DNA of 64,000 bases from Bacteroidales bacterium (GTDB lineage Bacteria > Bacteroidota > Bacteroidia > Bacteroidales > UBA932). Of the stretch, positions 47,783-57,066 are shown piece after piece (the first letter of the stretch is position 1; every line of letters begins with the position of its first letter). The position numbers were made by a program, and so were the translations under genes. The stretch spans positions 124,001 to 188,000 of the forward strand of contig JAJFVD010000012.1 in NCBI GenBank assembly GCA_021371955.1, in the 5' to 3' direction. Under the pieces are notes generated by a model that worked only from the letters and a program-made list of their open reading frames with translations, had not been told where the DNA came from and did not search any database.

Positions 47783-49575
47783 TTCCTGATAATATTGGCG
47801 GCTTTTTGTCCCACAACCTCTTTCAGATCGTCGAATGAGGCCGACCTTACCCCTTTAACACTATGAAATTTTGAAAGGAGCTTTTGTTCGCTCTTCTCTC
47901 CCAGTCCGGAAATGCTGCGCAGTTCCGATTCTATTTGCCCCTTGCTTCTCTTGTTCCTGTGATGAGTAATTCCAAACCTGTGTGCTTCGTCCCTTAAATT
48001 CATAATAACTCTAAGAGTGGCAGAATTCTTGTCGAGGAAAAGGGGATGAGAGTCTCCGGGAATTATAAGCTCTTCAAGCCTCTTTGCGATACCCAGCAAT
48101 TGAATATCCTTTTCAAGCCCCAATTCGGAAAGTGCCTCGTATGCCGCGTTAACCTGACCCCGGCCGCCATCTATCACTACCAGCTGAGGCAGTGTGCTAC
48201 CCTCAGACAGGAGTCTTGAGTAACGCCTGTTTACAACCTCTTTCATTGTTGCAAAATCATTTGCACCAACTACCTTTTTTACATTAAAGTGCCTGTAATC
48301 CTGTTTGCTAGGGACCCCGTTCCGGAAAACCACGCAGGCAGATACTGCAAAGCTTCCCTGAATATTTGAGTTGTCAAAACATTCAATATGTACCGGAAGT
48401 TCTTTAAGATCAAGATCTTTCCGGATAGAGTTGAGGATTCTCTCTTTATGTTCTTCCGGACGGAGTATCTCTTCCTGTTTAATTTTTTCAAGTTTGAAAA
48501 GTCTGGCGTTTTTAAGACTTAATTCAAGAAGACTAAGTTTTTCTCCTCTCTGAGGTATGTTTACCCGGCTGTTTTCAAATGCCTCATCCGGGGCAAATGA
48601 TGTAATCAGCTCCTTTGAAAGAGGGCCGAATTTATTTCTCATCTCTACAATAAAACGGGTGAGAACGGCAGACTGCTCTTCTTCTAAAGGGAGCTTAAAC
48701 TCAACATTAAGCGACTGTACCACCGATCCGTTTACAACCCTCATATAATTTCCGAAAGCCAGATTGTTTTCAAAAACGATGGAGAAGACATCTACATTTG
48801 TTATGTTCTGGCTCACTACCATCGATTTGCTGTAATGTCTGCCAAGGATTTCCAGTTTTTCCTTAAGTGCGTGGGCATCCTCAAACCGAAGTTCTTTTGC
48901 CGCCATACTCATATCCTTTTTCATCTCCTTTACCAGACTCGCGGTATCTCCTTTAAGAATGAGCTTTATTTTATCAATCTGTAAATTATAGTTATCCGGT
49001 GATTGCGCCCCAATACAGGGAGCCTTGCATTTCCCAAGATGATAGCTCAGGCATGGCCGGTAATTTTTAGTTTTAATGTTTTCCGGAGAGAGAACAAGTT
49101 TGCAGTTACGTATGAAAAAAAGAGTTCCTATTAGCTCAATGAGTGAATATGCATATGATACATTGCTGTATGGACCATAATAAAAAGAGCCGTCCCGGAT
49201 AAATCTCCTTGTGAGCATTATCCGGGGAAAGTGTTCGTTTTTAATGCATATCCACGGATAGGTCTTACCGTCCTTAAGAAGAATATTATAGCGGGGTTGA
49301 TGTTCTTTTATGAGATTGTTTTCCAGAAGCAGCGCTTCGGATTCGTTTTCAACAATTGTGTGCTCAAAATGGTCGATTTTTGAGACCATCACGCGAGTCT
49401 TGGCAGAGAGACCCTCTTCAGATAAAAAATATTGAGAAACCCTGTTTTTAAGGCTTTTGGCCTTGCCGACATATATGATTGTCCCCTCCTTGTTGTAAAA
49501 GCGATAGACACCGGGAAGAGAGGGCAGTAACTTTACTCTATCCCTTATGTTATCTTTAATCTCCTTACTTTTCAT
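47761..49575 (-). CDS. uvrC: Excinuclease ABC subunit C
   Basis: Nucleotide-excision repair nuclease of 604 residues that cuts on both sides of a lesion. The N-terminal GIY-YIG domain is LPGVYRFYNKEGTIIYVGKAK (about 18-38), UvrBC-binding helices lie near 205-235, the RNase H-like domain includes ECFDNSNIQG, and the tandem helix-hairpin-helix closes the protein (SISGLGEKSEQKLLSKF). I start it at the ATG at 49575; 96 further upstream codons are open but run through the promoter and into the divergent gene. Confidence 0.96.
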   Translation of the reverse strand: MKSKEIKDNIRDRVKLLPSLPGVYRFYNKEGTIIYVGKAKSLKNRVSQYFLSEEGLSAKTRVMVSKIDHFEHTIVENESEALLLENNLIKEHQPRYNILLKDGKTYPWICIKNEHFPRIMLTRRFIRDGSFYYGPYSNVSYAYSLIELIGTLFFIRNCKLVLSPENIKTKNYRPCLSYHLGKCKAPCIGAQSPDNYNLQIDKIKLILKGDTASLVKEMKKDMSMAAKELRFEDAHALKEKLEILGRHYSKSMVVSQNITNVDVFSIVFENNLAFGNYMRVVNGSVVQSLNVEFKLPLEEEQSAVLTRFIVEMRNKFGPLSKELITSFAPDEAFENSRVNIPQRGEKLSLLELSLKNARLFKLEKIKQEEILRPEEHKERILNSIRKDLDLKELPVHIECFDNSNIQGSFAVSACVVFRNGVPSKQDYRHFNVKKVVGANDFATMKEVVNRRYSRLLSEGSTLPQLVVIDGGRGQVNAAYEALSELGLEKDIQLLGIAKRLEELIIPGDSHPLFLDKNSATLRVIMNLRDEAHRFGITHHRNKRSKGQIESELRSISGLGEKSEQKLLSKFHSVKGVRSASFDDLKEVVGQKAANIIRNYFKSGK

Positions 49576-49600
49576 TTGACGGTGCAATCGAAGTATATTT

Positions 49601-49630
49601 TTTGTAAAAGTAACAAATAAACTATATTTG
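49601..49630 (+). promoter_or_regulatory. Promoter of the OlsF-like gene
   Basis: TTTG at 49601-49604, an 18-base spacer and TATATTTG at 49623-49630. The -7 box ends 9 bases before the ATG, leaving a leader of only a few bases. Confidence 0.7.
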
Positions 49631-49639
49631 CATAGTAAT

Positions 49640-51427
49640 ATGAATTCGAAACTAATATCAAAATCGGACATAAAGAGAGCTATCAAAGTCCATGGCCTTG
49701 CGGGAAACATTCTGGCCTCCTTACTACTTTGTATCCTTGGACTAAACAGGATAAATAAAAAATATGCCCGCTTCTCTGAGTTCAATGGAAGAGACTTTAC
49801 ATCTGCCCTGCTTGTCGAATTCAATGTTAAATACGATATAATAGAGAAGGAACTTGAATACATACCTCAGGAAGGACCATTCATCATTGTTTCAAATCAT
49901 CCTTATGGAGCCATTGACGGAGTAATCCTTATAAATATTTTCAGTGCTGCCCGGCCGGATATAAAGTTTCTGACAAACTTCATCCTTTCGCTGATTCCTA
50001 ATCTTAAGGATTTCTTTTCTCCTGTAAATCCATTTTCGGACAGGCCCGAACTTTCACCGAGCTTTGGAGGAATCCGGATGGCTTCTGAAACACTTAAGAG
50101 CGGAGGATGTCTTGGGCTGTTTCCTGCAGGAGAGGTTGCAACTACATACGGAACTTCCATAATTCAGGATAAAGAGTGGCAGCAGTCTATAATAAAGCTT
50201 ATTAAAAACTCGGGAGTTCCTGTTTTACCTGTATATGTGCATGGAACCAATTCAAATTTCTTCCACTGGCTGGGAAAAATTCATCCAATGCTGCGAACTG
50301 CCAGGCTGCCAGGGGAACTATTAAACAAAAGCGGCAAAACAGTACCGGTAAGAATAGGCAAGCTCATATCTGTGAACGAAATCTCGGAATATAAAGACTT
50401 ACAGTCTCTTGGAAGGTTTTTGCGGAGCAGGACATATGCACTTGAAGCAAATGTTAAATCCGAAATAATCCGTCCGGAGGAGGTATATTCCAACCCGATT
50501 GCTCTTCCAAAAAACAGGCGCTCACTTGTTAAAGAGATAAACCTGCTTTCAAAGGAAAAGCACCTTTTCACAACAGGACACTTCAGTTGCTATCTCTCCG
50601 ATTCAAAATCTATTCCAATATTAATGCACGAACTTGGCCGGAAAAGAGAAGAGGCTTTCAGAGCCGTGGGCGAAGGAACAAAAAAACCTCTCGATACCGA
50701 CGAGTATGACGATTACTACAAACACCTCATACTTTGGGATAAGCATAAATCCAGAGTGGTTGGTGCATATCGTCTAGGTTATGGAAAGGAGATTCTTGCA
50801 AAAAAAGGGATTAAAGGCTTTTATACAAAAACCCTATTCGATTATGAACCGGAATTTGTTGATTATTTAAAACATTCTATTGAACTGGGAAGGTCTTTTG
50901 TTTCTGTTGAGTATCAAAAAGAGGCATTGCCCCTTATGCTGCTCATAAAAGGATTGCTTTACTCGGTTCTGAATGACAGCAATATTAAATATCTTATCGG
51001 GCCGGTGAGTATAAGTTCATGGTACCCTAAATTTTACAGAAGCCTTATAATTCAGTATCTGAAAGAATACCATTCTCTTGAGGGAATGGATAAACAGCTG
51101 AGACCAAAGAACCCGTTCTTTCCGGACTTTCTCAGGAGTAATCCGGACGACCTGATGAAAGGAAAATCAGAAAGCATCGAGAAATTTGACAGATACCTGC
51201 TTAAGTTAAGCGATAACGAGTACAGGCTGCCGACACTTCTCAAGAAATATCTTAAAATTAACGCCAAGATCATTAATTACAATGTGGACCCGGACTTTAA
51301 CTATTGTGTGGACGGGCTGGTATTTATGGATATTATGAAAGTTCCCAAGCAGGAGATTATTAATCTGGCTAGGGATGAAAAAAATCTTAATTCTATTCTC
51401 AGAAGATTCGGAATTGAAGAAAATTAA
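49640..51427 (+). CDS. Bifunctional OlsF-like acyltransferase (aminolipid synthesis)
   Basis: Fusion protein of 595 residues. The N-terminal half (about 60-290) is a PlsC-type O-acyltransferase with [10 protein letters not shown] (about 84-93, the HX4D motif) and FPAGEV. The C-terminal half (about 300-590) is a GNAT-type N-acyltransferase resembling OlsB ([42 protein letters not shown]). This order matches OlsF, which makes ornithine lipids in two steps; in Bacteroides separate GlsB and GlsA make glycine lipids. Which amino acid is used here cannot be told. The start is the ATG at 49640, since the TTG upstream is in the promoter. Confidence 0.85.
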   Translation: MNSKLISKSDIKRAIKVHGLAGNILASLLLCILGLNRINKKYARFSEFNGRDFTSALLVEFNVKYDIIEKELEYIPQEGPFIIVSNHPYGAIDGVILINIFSAARPDIKFLTNFILSLIPNLKDFFSPVNPFSDRPELSPSFGGIRMASETLKSGGCLGLFPAGEVATTYGTSIIQDKEWQQSIIKLIKNSGVPVLPVYVHGTNSNFFHWLGKIHPMLRTARLPGELLNKSGKTVPVRIGKLISVNEISEYKDLQSLGRFLRSRTYALEANVKSEIIRPEEVYSNPIALPKNRRSLVKEINLLSKEKHLFTTGHFSCYLSDSKSIPILMHELGRKREEAFRAVGEGTKKPLDTDEYDDYYKHLILWDKHKSRVVGAYRLGYGKEILAKKGIKGFYTKTLFDYEPEFVDYLKHSIELGRSFVSVEYQKEALPLMLLIKGLLYSVLNDSNIKYLIGPVSISSWYPKFYRSLIIQYLKEYHSLEGMDKQLRPKNPFFPDFLRSNPDDLMKGKSESIEKFDRYLLKLSDNEYRLPTLLKKYLKINAKIINYNVDPDFNYCVDGLVFMDIMKVPKQEIINLARDEKNLNSILRRFGIEEN

Positions 51428-51672
51428 GGAACCGGGTCGTAACCGCTGCCTCCCCAGGGGTGGCATCTCAGGATTCTTTTTACAGCAAGATACAGCCCCA
51501 TAAAGGGGCCGTGTTTTTTTACAGCCTCAAGCGCGTATGACGAACAAGTTGGAGTAAACCTGCATGATGGCGGCTTTAAGGGAGATATGCAGTACTGATA
51601 GCATTTAATCAGCAGAATTAGTGGTGCTGATGCTATCTGTATCAGAATATTTTTTAAGTTTTGAGAGTGCAT
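51424..51672 (-). CDS. yidD: Membrane protein insertion efficiency factor YidD
   Basis: Small protein of 82 residues with an amphipathic N-terminal helix and the family block [26 protein letters not shown] (about 29-54), ending [10 protein letters not shown]. YidD sits at the inner membrane and helps insertion by YidC. It overlaps the end of rnpA by 68 bases, longer than I would expect, but no shorter start keeps the N-terminal helix. Its stop shares four bases with the convergent OlsF-like gene. Confidence 0.93.
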   Translation of the reverse strand: MHSQNLKNILIQIASAPLILLIKCYQYCISPLKPPSCRFTPTCSSYALEAVKKHGPFMGLYLAVKRILRCHPWGGSGYDPVP

Positions 51673-52003
51673 TTTTTAATGCTGTATTAATCTGATTGTA
51701 ATCAAGAATCTCGGAACTGATATAAACAACTGCAAAATCCAGGCCCGGAACAGATTCAAGAATTTCACGATTAAGGCGGTAGCTTTCACGTATTCGCCTT
51801 CTTATTAAATTTCTGTTAACAGCTTTTTTGTGCTGCCTCTTTGGTACGGAAATCAAAATCCGGTTAATACCCTCAGGGTTGGTATTATAGTAGATTTTAA
51901 AGGGGTAGCTGAATAGTGCTTTTCCATCTTCAAAAAGAGAATTTATAAGTTTTATGGAACTTAATCTCTCTTTTTTGCGGAATGTGTATCGTGTTTCTGT
52001 CAT
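51605..52003 (-). CDS. rnpA: Ribonuclease P protein component
   Basis: Protein of 132 residues that pairs with RNase P RNA to cut tRNA 5' leaders. The RNR motif [15 protein letters not shown] (about 60-74) and the opening [11 protein letters not shown] are diagnostic. I start it at the ATG at 52003; a TTG four codons up falls in the promoter box. As in other Bacteroidota it lies between hemD and yidD, away from rpmH. Confidence 0.95.
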   Translation of the reverse strand: MTETRYTFRKKERLSSIKLINSLFEDGKALFSYPFKIYYNTNPEGINRILISVPKRQHKKAVNRNLIRRRIRESYRLNREILESVPGLDFAVVYISSEILDYNQINTALKNALSKLKKYSDTDSISTTNSAD

Positions 52004-52012
52004 TATATATTG

Positions 52013-52020
52013 CAAAATTA
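52013..52020 (-). promoter_or_regulatory. -7 box for rnpA
   Basis: TAATTTTG on the minus strand overlaps the hemD stop codon and ends 9 bases before the rnpA ATG. It suggests an extra promoter for rnpA-yidD inside the operon. Confidence 0.45.
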
Positions 52021-52755
52021 CTTTTGTTCCAAGTAATTAAGCAGTGCTTTGGCAATAGATGGAACCTCTGGTGTTGGCGCAACCACGTCGGCTGTAAGTT
52101 TTGCCGCCTTGAGGGCTTTTAAAGTTGTTGTTCCGAATGTCGCAAACTTAATCCCGTTCTGTTTAAATTCGGGGAAATTTTCCAGCAGAGATTTGATGTC
52201 ACTTGGACTGTAAAATACAATAATATCGTAATTGTCAATGTTTACACTGCTGAGGTTGCTGTTTACGGTCTTTACAAATACAGCACTAGAATGCTTGATT
52301 TTTGCCTTTACAAAGATTTTGTGCAGGTCGGTCTTGCAACTGTCTGCTGCAGCAATAAGGAAGTTTTCGTTTTTATGCTTAACTCCTATTAGTTCAACAA
52401 TGGAAGCATTGGTCCCATTGCCAAAGAAAATTTTTCTTTTCCGGTATACAATGTGCTTTTGCAGATAGAGAGCGACAGCTTCTGATATACAAAAGTATTT
52501 CATTGTTTCCGGAATAGCGATTCTTATCTCCTCGCTGATTTTGAAAAAAGCATCAATGGAGTTCCTGGAGGTAAATACAACGGCCGTATAGTCGAGAATA
52601 GAAACTTTCTGAAGGCGAAACTCTCTGGCTGTAAGTGGTTCTACTTTGAAAAACGGAATAAAGTTGATGTTGACTTTATATTTGGAAATCAATTCTGTAT
52701 AAGGAGATCCGTTAGTTGGTTCGGGTTGGGAAATTAATATGTTTTTTATTTTCAT
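52018..52755 (-). CDS. hemD: Uroporphyrinogen-III synthase
   Basis: Enzyme of 245 residues that closes hydroxymethylbilane into uroporphyrinogen III for heme or cobalamin. The two-domain pattern is weak by nature but visible: VVFTSRNSIDAFF (about 59-71), DIIVFYSPSDIKSLLENF (about 174-191) and FATFGTTTLKALK. It lies 4 bases after DUF4271 and 14 before rnpA. No other tetrapyrrole genes are here. This is the expected Bacteroidota placement. Confidence 0.88.
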   Translation of the reverse strand: MKIKNILISQPEPTNGSPYTELISKYKVNINFIPFFKVEPLTAREFRLQKVSILDYTAVVFTSRNSIDAFFKISEEIRIAIPETMKYFCISEAVALYLQKHIVYRKRKIFFGNGTNASIVELIGVKHKNENFLIAAADSCKTDLHKIFVKAKIKHSSAVFVKTVNSNLSSVNIDNYDIIVFYSPSDIKSLLENFPEFKQNGIKFATFGTTTLKALKAAKLTADVVAPTPEVPSIAKALLNYLEQK

Positions 52756-52759
52756 ATTA

Positions 52760-53566
52760 CTATAGAGAAAGTATAAAATTCGCGATTAAGACCAATGGTA
52801 GTATTTCTGCGCCGCAAAGATACAAAATATAAAAAAAATGAGAAAATCGATGACCAATTATTATTTGATAGCTTCTGAAAAGATATATTAACAATATTGG
52901 TAAAACGCTGATAGCCATTATAAATACCACCTCTTCTTCTGTTATGAGGGAAGAGAATGTTTTAATTAAAACGGACGGAAAAGTGAAAATTGCTGCTATA
53001 ATGACATGATTATAGCCAACTTTTTCCAAAAGATTGAATGTTACTTTATCCCTGTTAATCCATGTGAGAAGTTTAAAAATCAACTTTTTTGCCAGTCCGA
53101 AAAGCAATAAAAAGACAAAAAATCCAATCAGGAAAAAAGGAGGATAAATATTAAATTCCTGCGAAACGTAATTATCTGCCAGAAGCGTGATTATCACCGG
53201 AAAGTATAGCAGGGAAATTACAAAAACAACATTTCGCTGTTGTGTAATGGCAAGTTTCTCTTCCAGTTTGCAATGATTTCTCAAAGAGGTAAGAGCTTTT
53301 AATACTGCAGGAATAGTACTTATAATCTCCCTGGAGAAAACGACAAGCAGGATAAAGAACGAAATTATTATTCCGGATAGGAATACATCGGGCTTATCAG
53401 AAGTGACATTTCCTTCAGGAGCAGGGACAATTGTCAGGTTTTTTGTTGAACTTCTCCACAATGAATCTATAGGCAGCACATTTTCTCCCTGAGCAGAATA
53501 TGTATTGTATACAAGATATCTGCACGACACACTGTCGGTAATATATAGAGTATCGGTCTGAAACAT
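52760..53566 (-). CDS. DUF4271 membrane protein
   Basis: Membrane protein of 268 residues with a hydrophilic N-terminal part (about 1-60) and six or seven hydrophobic segments. The C-terminal IYLFRSYQIIIGHRFSHFFYILYLCGAEILPLVLIANFI region is the DUF4271 signature. Function is unknown; its steady place next to hemD in Bacteroidota hints at a role in tetrapyrrole or membrane biology, but nothing here shows it. It overlaps the SUI1 stop by one base. Confidence 0.82.
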   Translation of the reverse strand: MFQTDTLYITDSVSCRYLVYNTYSAQGENVLPIDSLWRSSTKNLTIVPAPEGNVTSDKPDVFLSGIIISFFILLVVFSREIISTIPAVLKALTSLRNHCKLEEKLAITQQRNVVFVISLLYFPVIITLLADNYVSQEFNIYPPFFLIGFFVFLLLFGLAKKLIFKLLTWINRDKVTFNLLEKVGYNHVIIAAIFTFPSVLIKTFSSLITEEEVVFIMAISVLPILLIYLFRSYQIIIGHRFSHFFYILYLCGAEILPLVLIANFILSL

Positions 53567-53913
53567 CAGTTTCCCCTTTTTGCAGGATAGCCGAGCGATT
53601 GCAGGATAGAAATAATTCTGTCTCTGAAATCGCCCTGTATTATTATTTCACCATCTTTAACTGAACCGCCCACTCCGCACTTGCTTTTAAGACTTTTTGC
53701 AAGCAACTCAAGATCGGAGCTTTTGCCAATGAACCCCTTAACGAGTGTAACCTGTTTCCCCGCCCTGTGTTTACGGTCGATTGCAACAATGAGTTTTTGT
53801 TTAACTTCGGGCAAAGTTTCGGTGTCTTCACCGTTTTCTTGTCCTGAAAATTGGAACTCGGGATTTGTGGAGTAAACTACTCCTAATCTGCTTTTCCAGT
53901 CGGTTGGGGACAT
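53566..53913 (-). CDS. SUI1/eIF1-family translation factor (YciH-like)
   Basis: Protein of 115 residues with the SUI1 domain in its second half: KQVTLVKGFIGKSSDLELLAKSLKSKCGVGGSVKDGEIIIQGDFRDRI (about 54-101). YciH-type proteins affect start-site fidelity in vitro; the role in Bacteroidota is not settled. I start it at the ATG at 53913, since the TTG seven codons upstream is in the -7 box. It is first in the operon with DUF4271, hemD, rnpA and yidD. Confidence 0.9.
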   Translation of the reverse strand: MSPTDWKSRLGVVYSTNPEFQFSGQENGEDTETLPEVKQKLIVAIDRKHRAGKQVTLVKGFIGKSSDLELLAKSLKSKCGVGGSVKDGEIIIQGDFRDRIISILQSLGYPAKRGN

Positions 53914-53931
53914 AAAGTATTTATTTTGCTG

Positions 53932-53939
53932 CAAAGTTA
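53932..53939 (-). promoter_or_regulatory. -7 box for the SUI1 operon
   Basis: TAACTTTG on the minus strand matches TAnnTTTG, 18 bases before the ATG. Confidence 0.5.
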
Positions 53940-53959
53940 GGCAGAAAAATTCAAAATAG

Positions 53960-53967
53960 TATCTTTG
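53960..53967 (+). promoter_or_regulatory. -7 box for the DUF2723 gene
   Basis: TATCTTTG matches TAnnTTTG, 36 bases before the ATG, in the 90-base divergent gap with the SUI1 gene. Confidence 0.5.
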
Positions 53968-54003
53968 TCAATTATTCTCAATATCACCAGTATTTTTTAT
54001 CTC

Positions 54004-57000
54004 ATGGAATTGAAAAAATTTAGATTGATCGACAACATCCTTGGTGTTATCGTTTTATTAATCTCCTCTGCAACATACCTCCTTACAATTGAGGAGACAA
54101 CCAGCTTCTGGGACTGCGGAGAGTTTATTGCATCTGCATTTAAACTGGAAGTAGGTCACCCTCCGGGGAATCCTGTTTTCCAGCTTTTAGGAAGGTTCTT
54201 TACATTATTTGCCCAACCGGACAAAGCGGCTATGATGGTGAATGCCATGAGTGCCCTTTGTTCTGCATTTACTATTCTTTTCCTGTTCTGGACCATTACC
54301 CATTTGGGAAGAAGAATTATTGAAAAAAGAGGAGAAGCTCTTTCTTCATCAAACTCAATAGCAATCTGGGGAGCCGGATTAGTAGGTGCTCTTGCATTTA
54401 CTTTCTCGGATTCGTTCTGGTTTTCAGCTGTTGAAGGTGAAGTGTACGCTATGTCATCTTTGTTTACTGCTGCTGTTTTCTGGGCCATGCTCAGATGGGA
54501 GGAACAGGCAGACCAGCCTCACGCAAACAGGTGGATTGTTCTTATTGCATTCCTTATGGGTCTTTCGATAGGGGTGCACCTGCTTAACCTGCTTGCAATT
54601 CCGGCTCTTGTATTTATTTATTACTATAAAAAATATGAGGTCAGCACAAAGAAAAGCATATATGTACTACTCATTTCAGGAGCGATTCTCGCGTTTATTC
54701 TTTACGGAGTAATACCATATCTGCCTAAAATGGCATCCTGGTTCGACCTTTTATTCGTTAACGGAATGGGCCTTCCATTCAATTCAGGTGCCGTTGTCTT
54801 TATGGTTTTGGTTCTTATTGCATCATTTTTTGGCATCTGGTATACATACAAAAAGCAAAATTATCTGTGGAACACAATCATTTTGAGTTTTACAATGATT
54901 GTAATAGGATATTCTTCTTTTGCCGTTGTAATTATCAGGTCGCAGGCAAATACCCCCACAAACGAAAATCAGCCCGACAACCCCTTCTCATTAGTAAGAT
55001 ATCTTGCCCGTGAGCAGTACGGGAGCAACCCTCTTATTTATGGCGAGAGTTATTCTTCTACATATGATTTGATTACTCAGAAATATTATGCAAAACTCGA
55101 CGGAAAATATGAAAAGGTAAATGGCCCGGTTCAGGCAAAATATAAACCGGAATCAAAAATGCTTTTCCCCCGTATGTGGAGCAACAGTTCCAAGGATCAT
55201 GTGAATTTTTATCAGACATATACCGAAGGCCGTGGAACTACCATTCCTGGAACAGATAAGAAGCTGCCTCTGATGAAGGATAACCTGAGATATTTTTTCG
55301 ATTATCAGTTGGACTGGATGTACTTCAGGTATTTCATGTGGAATTTTGCCGGAAGGCAAAATGACATTCAGGGTTCTACTCCGGGAGATGTGTTCAGAGG
55401 AAACTGGGAAACCGGAATTCCATTCCTGGATAAGGTCAGGCTTGGCGACCAGAGTATCGGCCCGGATTATATAGTAAACAACAAGGCGAAGAACCACTTC
55501 TATATGCTTCCGCTTTTACTGGGCTTAATAGGGCTATTTTACCAACTGGGCAAAGACAAGCATAACTGGTGGGTTACAATGTTGCTTTTCCTTCTTACCG
55601 GTATTGCTATTGCAGTTTATCTCAATATGCCTCCATACCAGCCGAGAGAAAGGGATTATGCATTTGCCGGTTCATACTATGCATTTGCAATATGGATTGG
55701 TCTTGCTGTCATGGCAATACATGACCTGTTAAAGAGGTGGGTGCCGGCAAAGGTATCGGCAATAGCTGTAAGCTCCGTTTGCCTCATTGTGCCGATTCAA
55801 ATGGCAAGCCAGACATGGGATGACCATGACAGAAGCGACAGGTTCACTGCCCGCGACCTTGCCTACAACTATTTAAACAGCACAGAGAAAAACTCCATAC
55901 TTGTTACACACGGCGACAACGATACATTCCCGCTCTGGTATATTCAGGAGGTAGAAGGAGTGAGAACCGATGTGCGGATAATGAACACATCTCTGCTGGG
56001 AACAGACTGGTATATAGATCAGATGAAATTCAAAACGTATGATTCCGATCCTGTTCCTTTCACAGTTCCTAAGAGAGAATACCTGTACGGAACAAATGAC
56101 GTGATTCAGATTTATGACAAAGTTAACAAGCCATTCCCGCTTAAACTTGTGGTGGATTTAGTTTCAAATCCCGACGCAAAAGTGAGAGGTCAGGACGGTG
56201 AGCTTTACAGCTTCTTTGCTGCAAGACAACTTACCATTCCTGTAGACAAGGAGAAAGCAATTGCAAATGGCATTGTAAGCGTAGCCGATTCGGCACAAAT
56301 AGTTGACACTATTGTTCTCAATCTTCCTGAAAACAAGGATCTGATGACAAAAGCCGAACTGATGATACTTGATATGCTTGCAAACTACAAATGGGACAGG
56401 CCAATCTACTTTGTTGCAATGGGCGGTGATCTGGAAATCGGAATAAGGGACTATCTTGAATACAGCGGTTTTGCATATAAGTTTGTTCCGATAAAGAGTA
56501 AAACTTCACTTGGCTTCCCGGGAAGGGTTCCTGCAGAAAAAATGTATGACAAGGTGATGAATGTATACAAGTGGGGAAATATGAACGACCCTAAGGTAAA
56601 TATTGATTACCAAAATCTGTTGACATTTACTGCGGTAACGTGCGTTAGAAATATTTTTACGCAAACAGCAAAAGCCCTCATACTTGAGGGTAAGACAGAC
56701 AAGGCGATAGCCGTTCTGGATAAAATGCAGGCTGTTATGATTCCTTCGCAGTTCCCGCTAAATATATCATTGCTTGGCTCTCTGAACGAACACTCGGTTT
56801 TGGAGGCGATTGATTTATATATTCTTGCCGGAGCACGTGAAAAAGGACTTTCGCTTGCAGATGCCTTTACAAAGGACAGCTTTACATCAATAGATCTTTT
56901 TGCTCAAAAATATAACGGATTTTATCTTTCAAAATCGGATATTGAGAGGAGTCTCTCATATCTGGTAATGCTTGCCGATGCTCTTAAGAATCGCGGCGAG

Positions 57001-57066
57001 AATGATAAGGCTGCAGATATTGAAAAACAGGTTAACGAAACAATCAAAGCAATTCAGGCAATTTAG
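54004..57066 (+). CDS. DUF2723 membrane protein (GT-C-like)
   Basis: Inner-membrane protein of 1020 residues. The first 600 residues hold about 12 hydrophobic segments, with the DUF2723 hallmark SFWDCGEFIASAFKLEVGHPPGNP (about 34-57) and NMPPYQPRERDYAFAGSYYAFA (about 541-562). The rest is mostly soluble with TPR-like helices at the end. The Asp-Glu pair in the first loop resembles protein O-mannosyltransferases, so a role in protein or lipid glycosylation is a fair inference, not shown. The start is the ATG at 54004. Confidence 0.85.
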   Translation: MELKKFRLIDNILGVIVLLISSATYLLTIEETTSFWDCGEFIASAFKLEVGHPPGNPVFQLLGRFFTLFAQPDKAAMMVNAMSALCSAFTILFLFWTITHLGRRIIEKRGEALSSSNSIAIWGAGLVGALAFTFSDSFWFSAVEGEVYAMSSLFTAAVFWAMLRWEEQADQPHANRWIVLIAFLMGLSIGVHLLNLLAIPALVFIYYYKKYEVSTKKSIYVLLISGAILAFILYGVIPYLPKMASWFDLLFVNGMGLPFNSGAVVFMVLVLIASFFGIWYTYKKQNYLWNTIILSFTMIVIGYSSFAVVIIRSQANTPTNENQPDNPFSLVRYLAREQYGSNPLIYGESYSSTYDLITQKYYAKLDGKYEKVNGPVQAKYKPESKMLFPRMWSNSSKDHVNFYQTYTEGRGTTIPGTDKKLPLMKDNLRYFFDYQLDWMYFRYFMWNFAGRQNDIQGSTPGDVFRGNWETGIPFLDKVRLGDQSIGPDYIVNNKAKNHFYMLPLLLGLIGLFYQLGKDKHNWWVTMLLFLLTGIAIAVYLNMPPYQPRERDYAFAGSYYAFAIWIGLAVMAIHDLLKRWVPAKVSAIAVSSVCLIVPIQMASQTWDDHDRSDRFTARDLAYNYLNSTEKNSILVTHGDNDTFPLWYIQEVEGVRTDVRIMNTSLLGTDWYIDQMKFKTYDSDPVPFTVPKREYLYGTNDVIQIYDKVNKPFPLKLVVDLVSNPDAKVRGQDGELYSFFAARQLTIPVDKEKAIANGIVSVADSAQIVDTIVLNLPENKDLMTKAELMILDMLANYKWDRPIYFVAMGGDLEIGIRDYLEYSGFAYKFVPIKSKTSLGFPGRVPAEKMYDKVMNVYKWGNMNDPKVNIDYQNLLTFTAVTCVRNIFTQTAKALILEGKTDKAIAVLDKMQAVMIPSQFPLNISLLGSLNEHSVLEAIDLYILAGAREKGLSLADAFTKDSFTSIDLFAQKYNGFYLSKSDIERSLSYLVMLADALKNRGENDKAADIEKQVNETIKAIQAI

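Noticed and set aside
49576..49863. 96-residue N-terminal extension of UvrC
   Set aside because: It crosses the OlsF-like promoter and coding start; the GIY-YIG domain begins shortly after the ATG at 49575.
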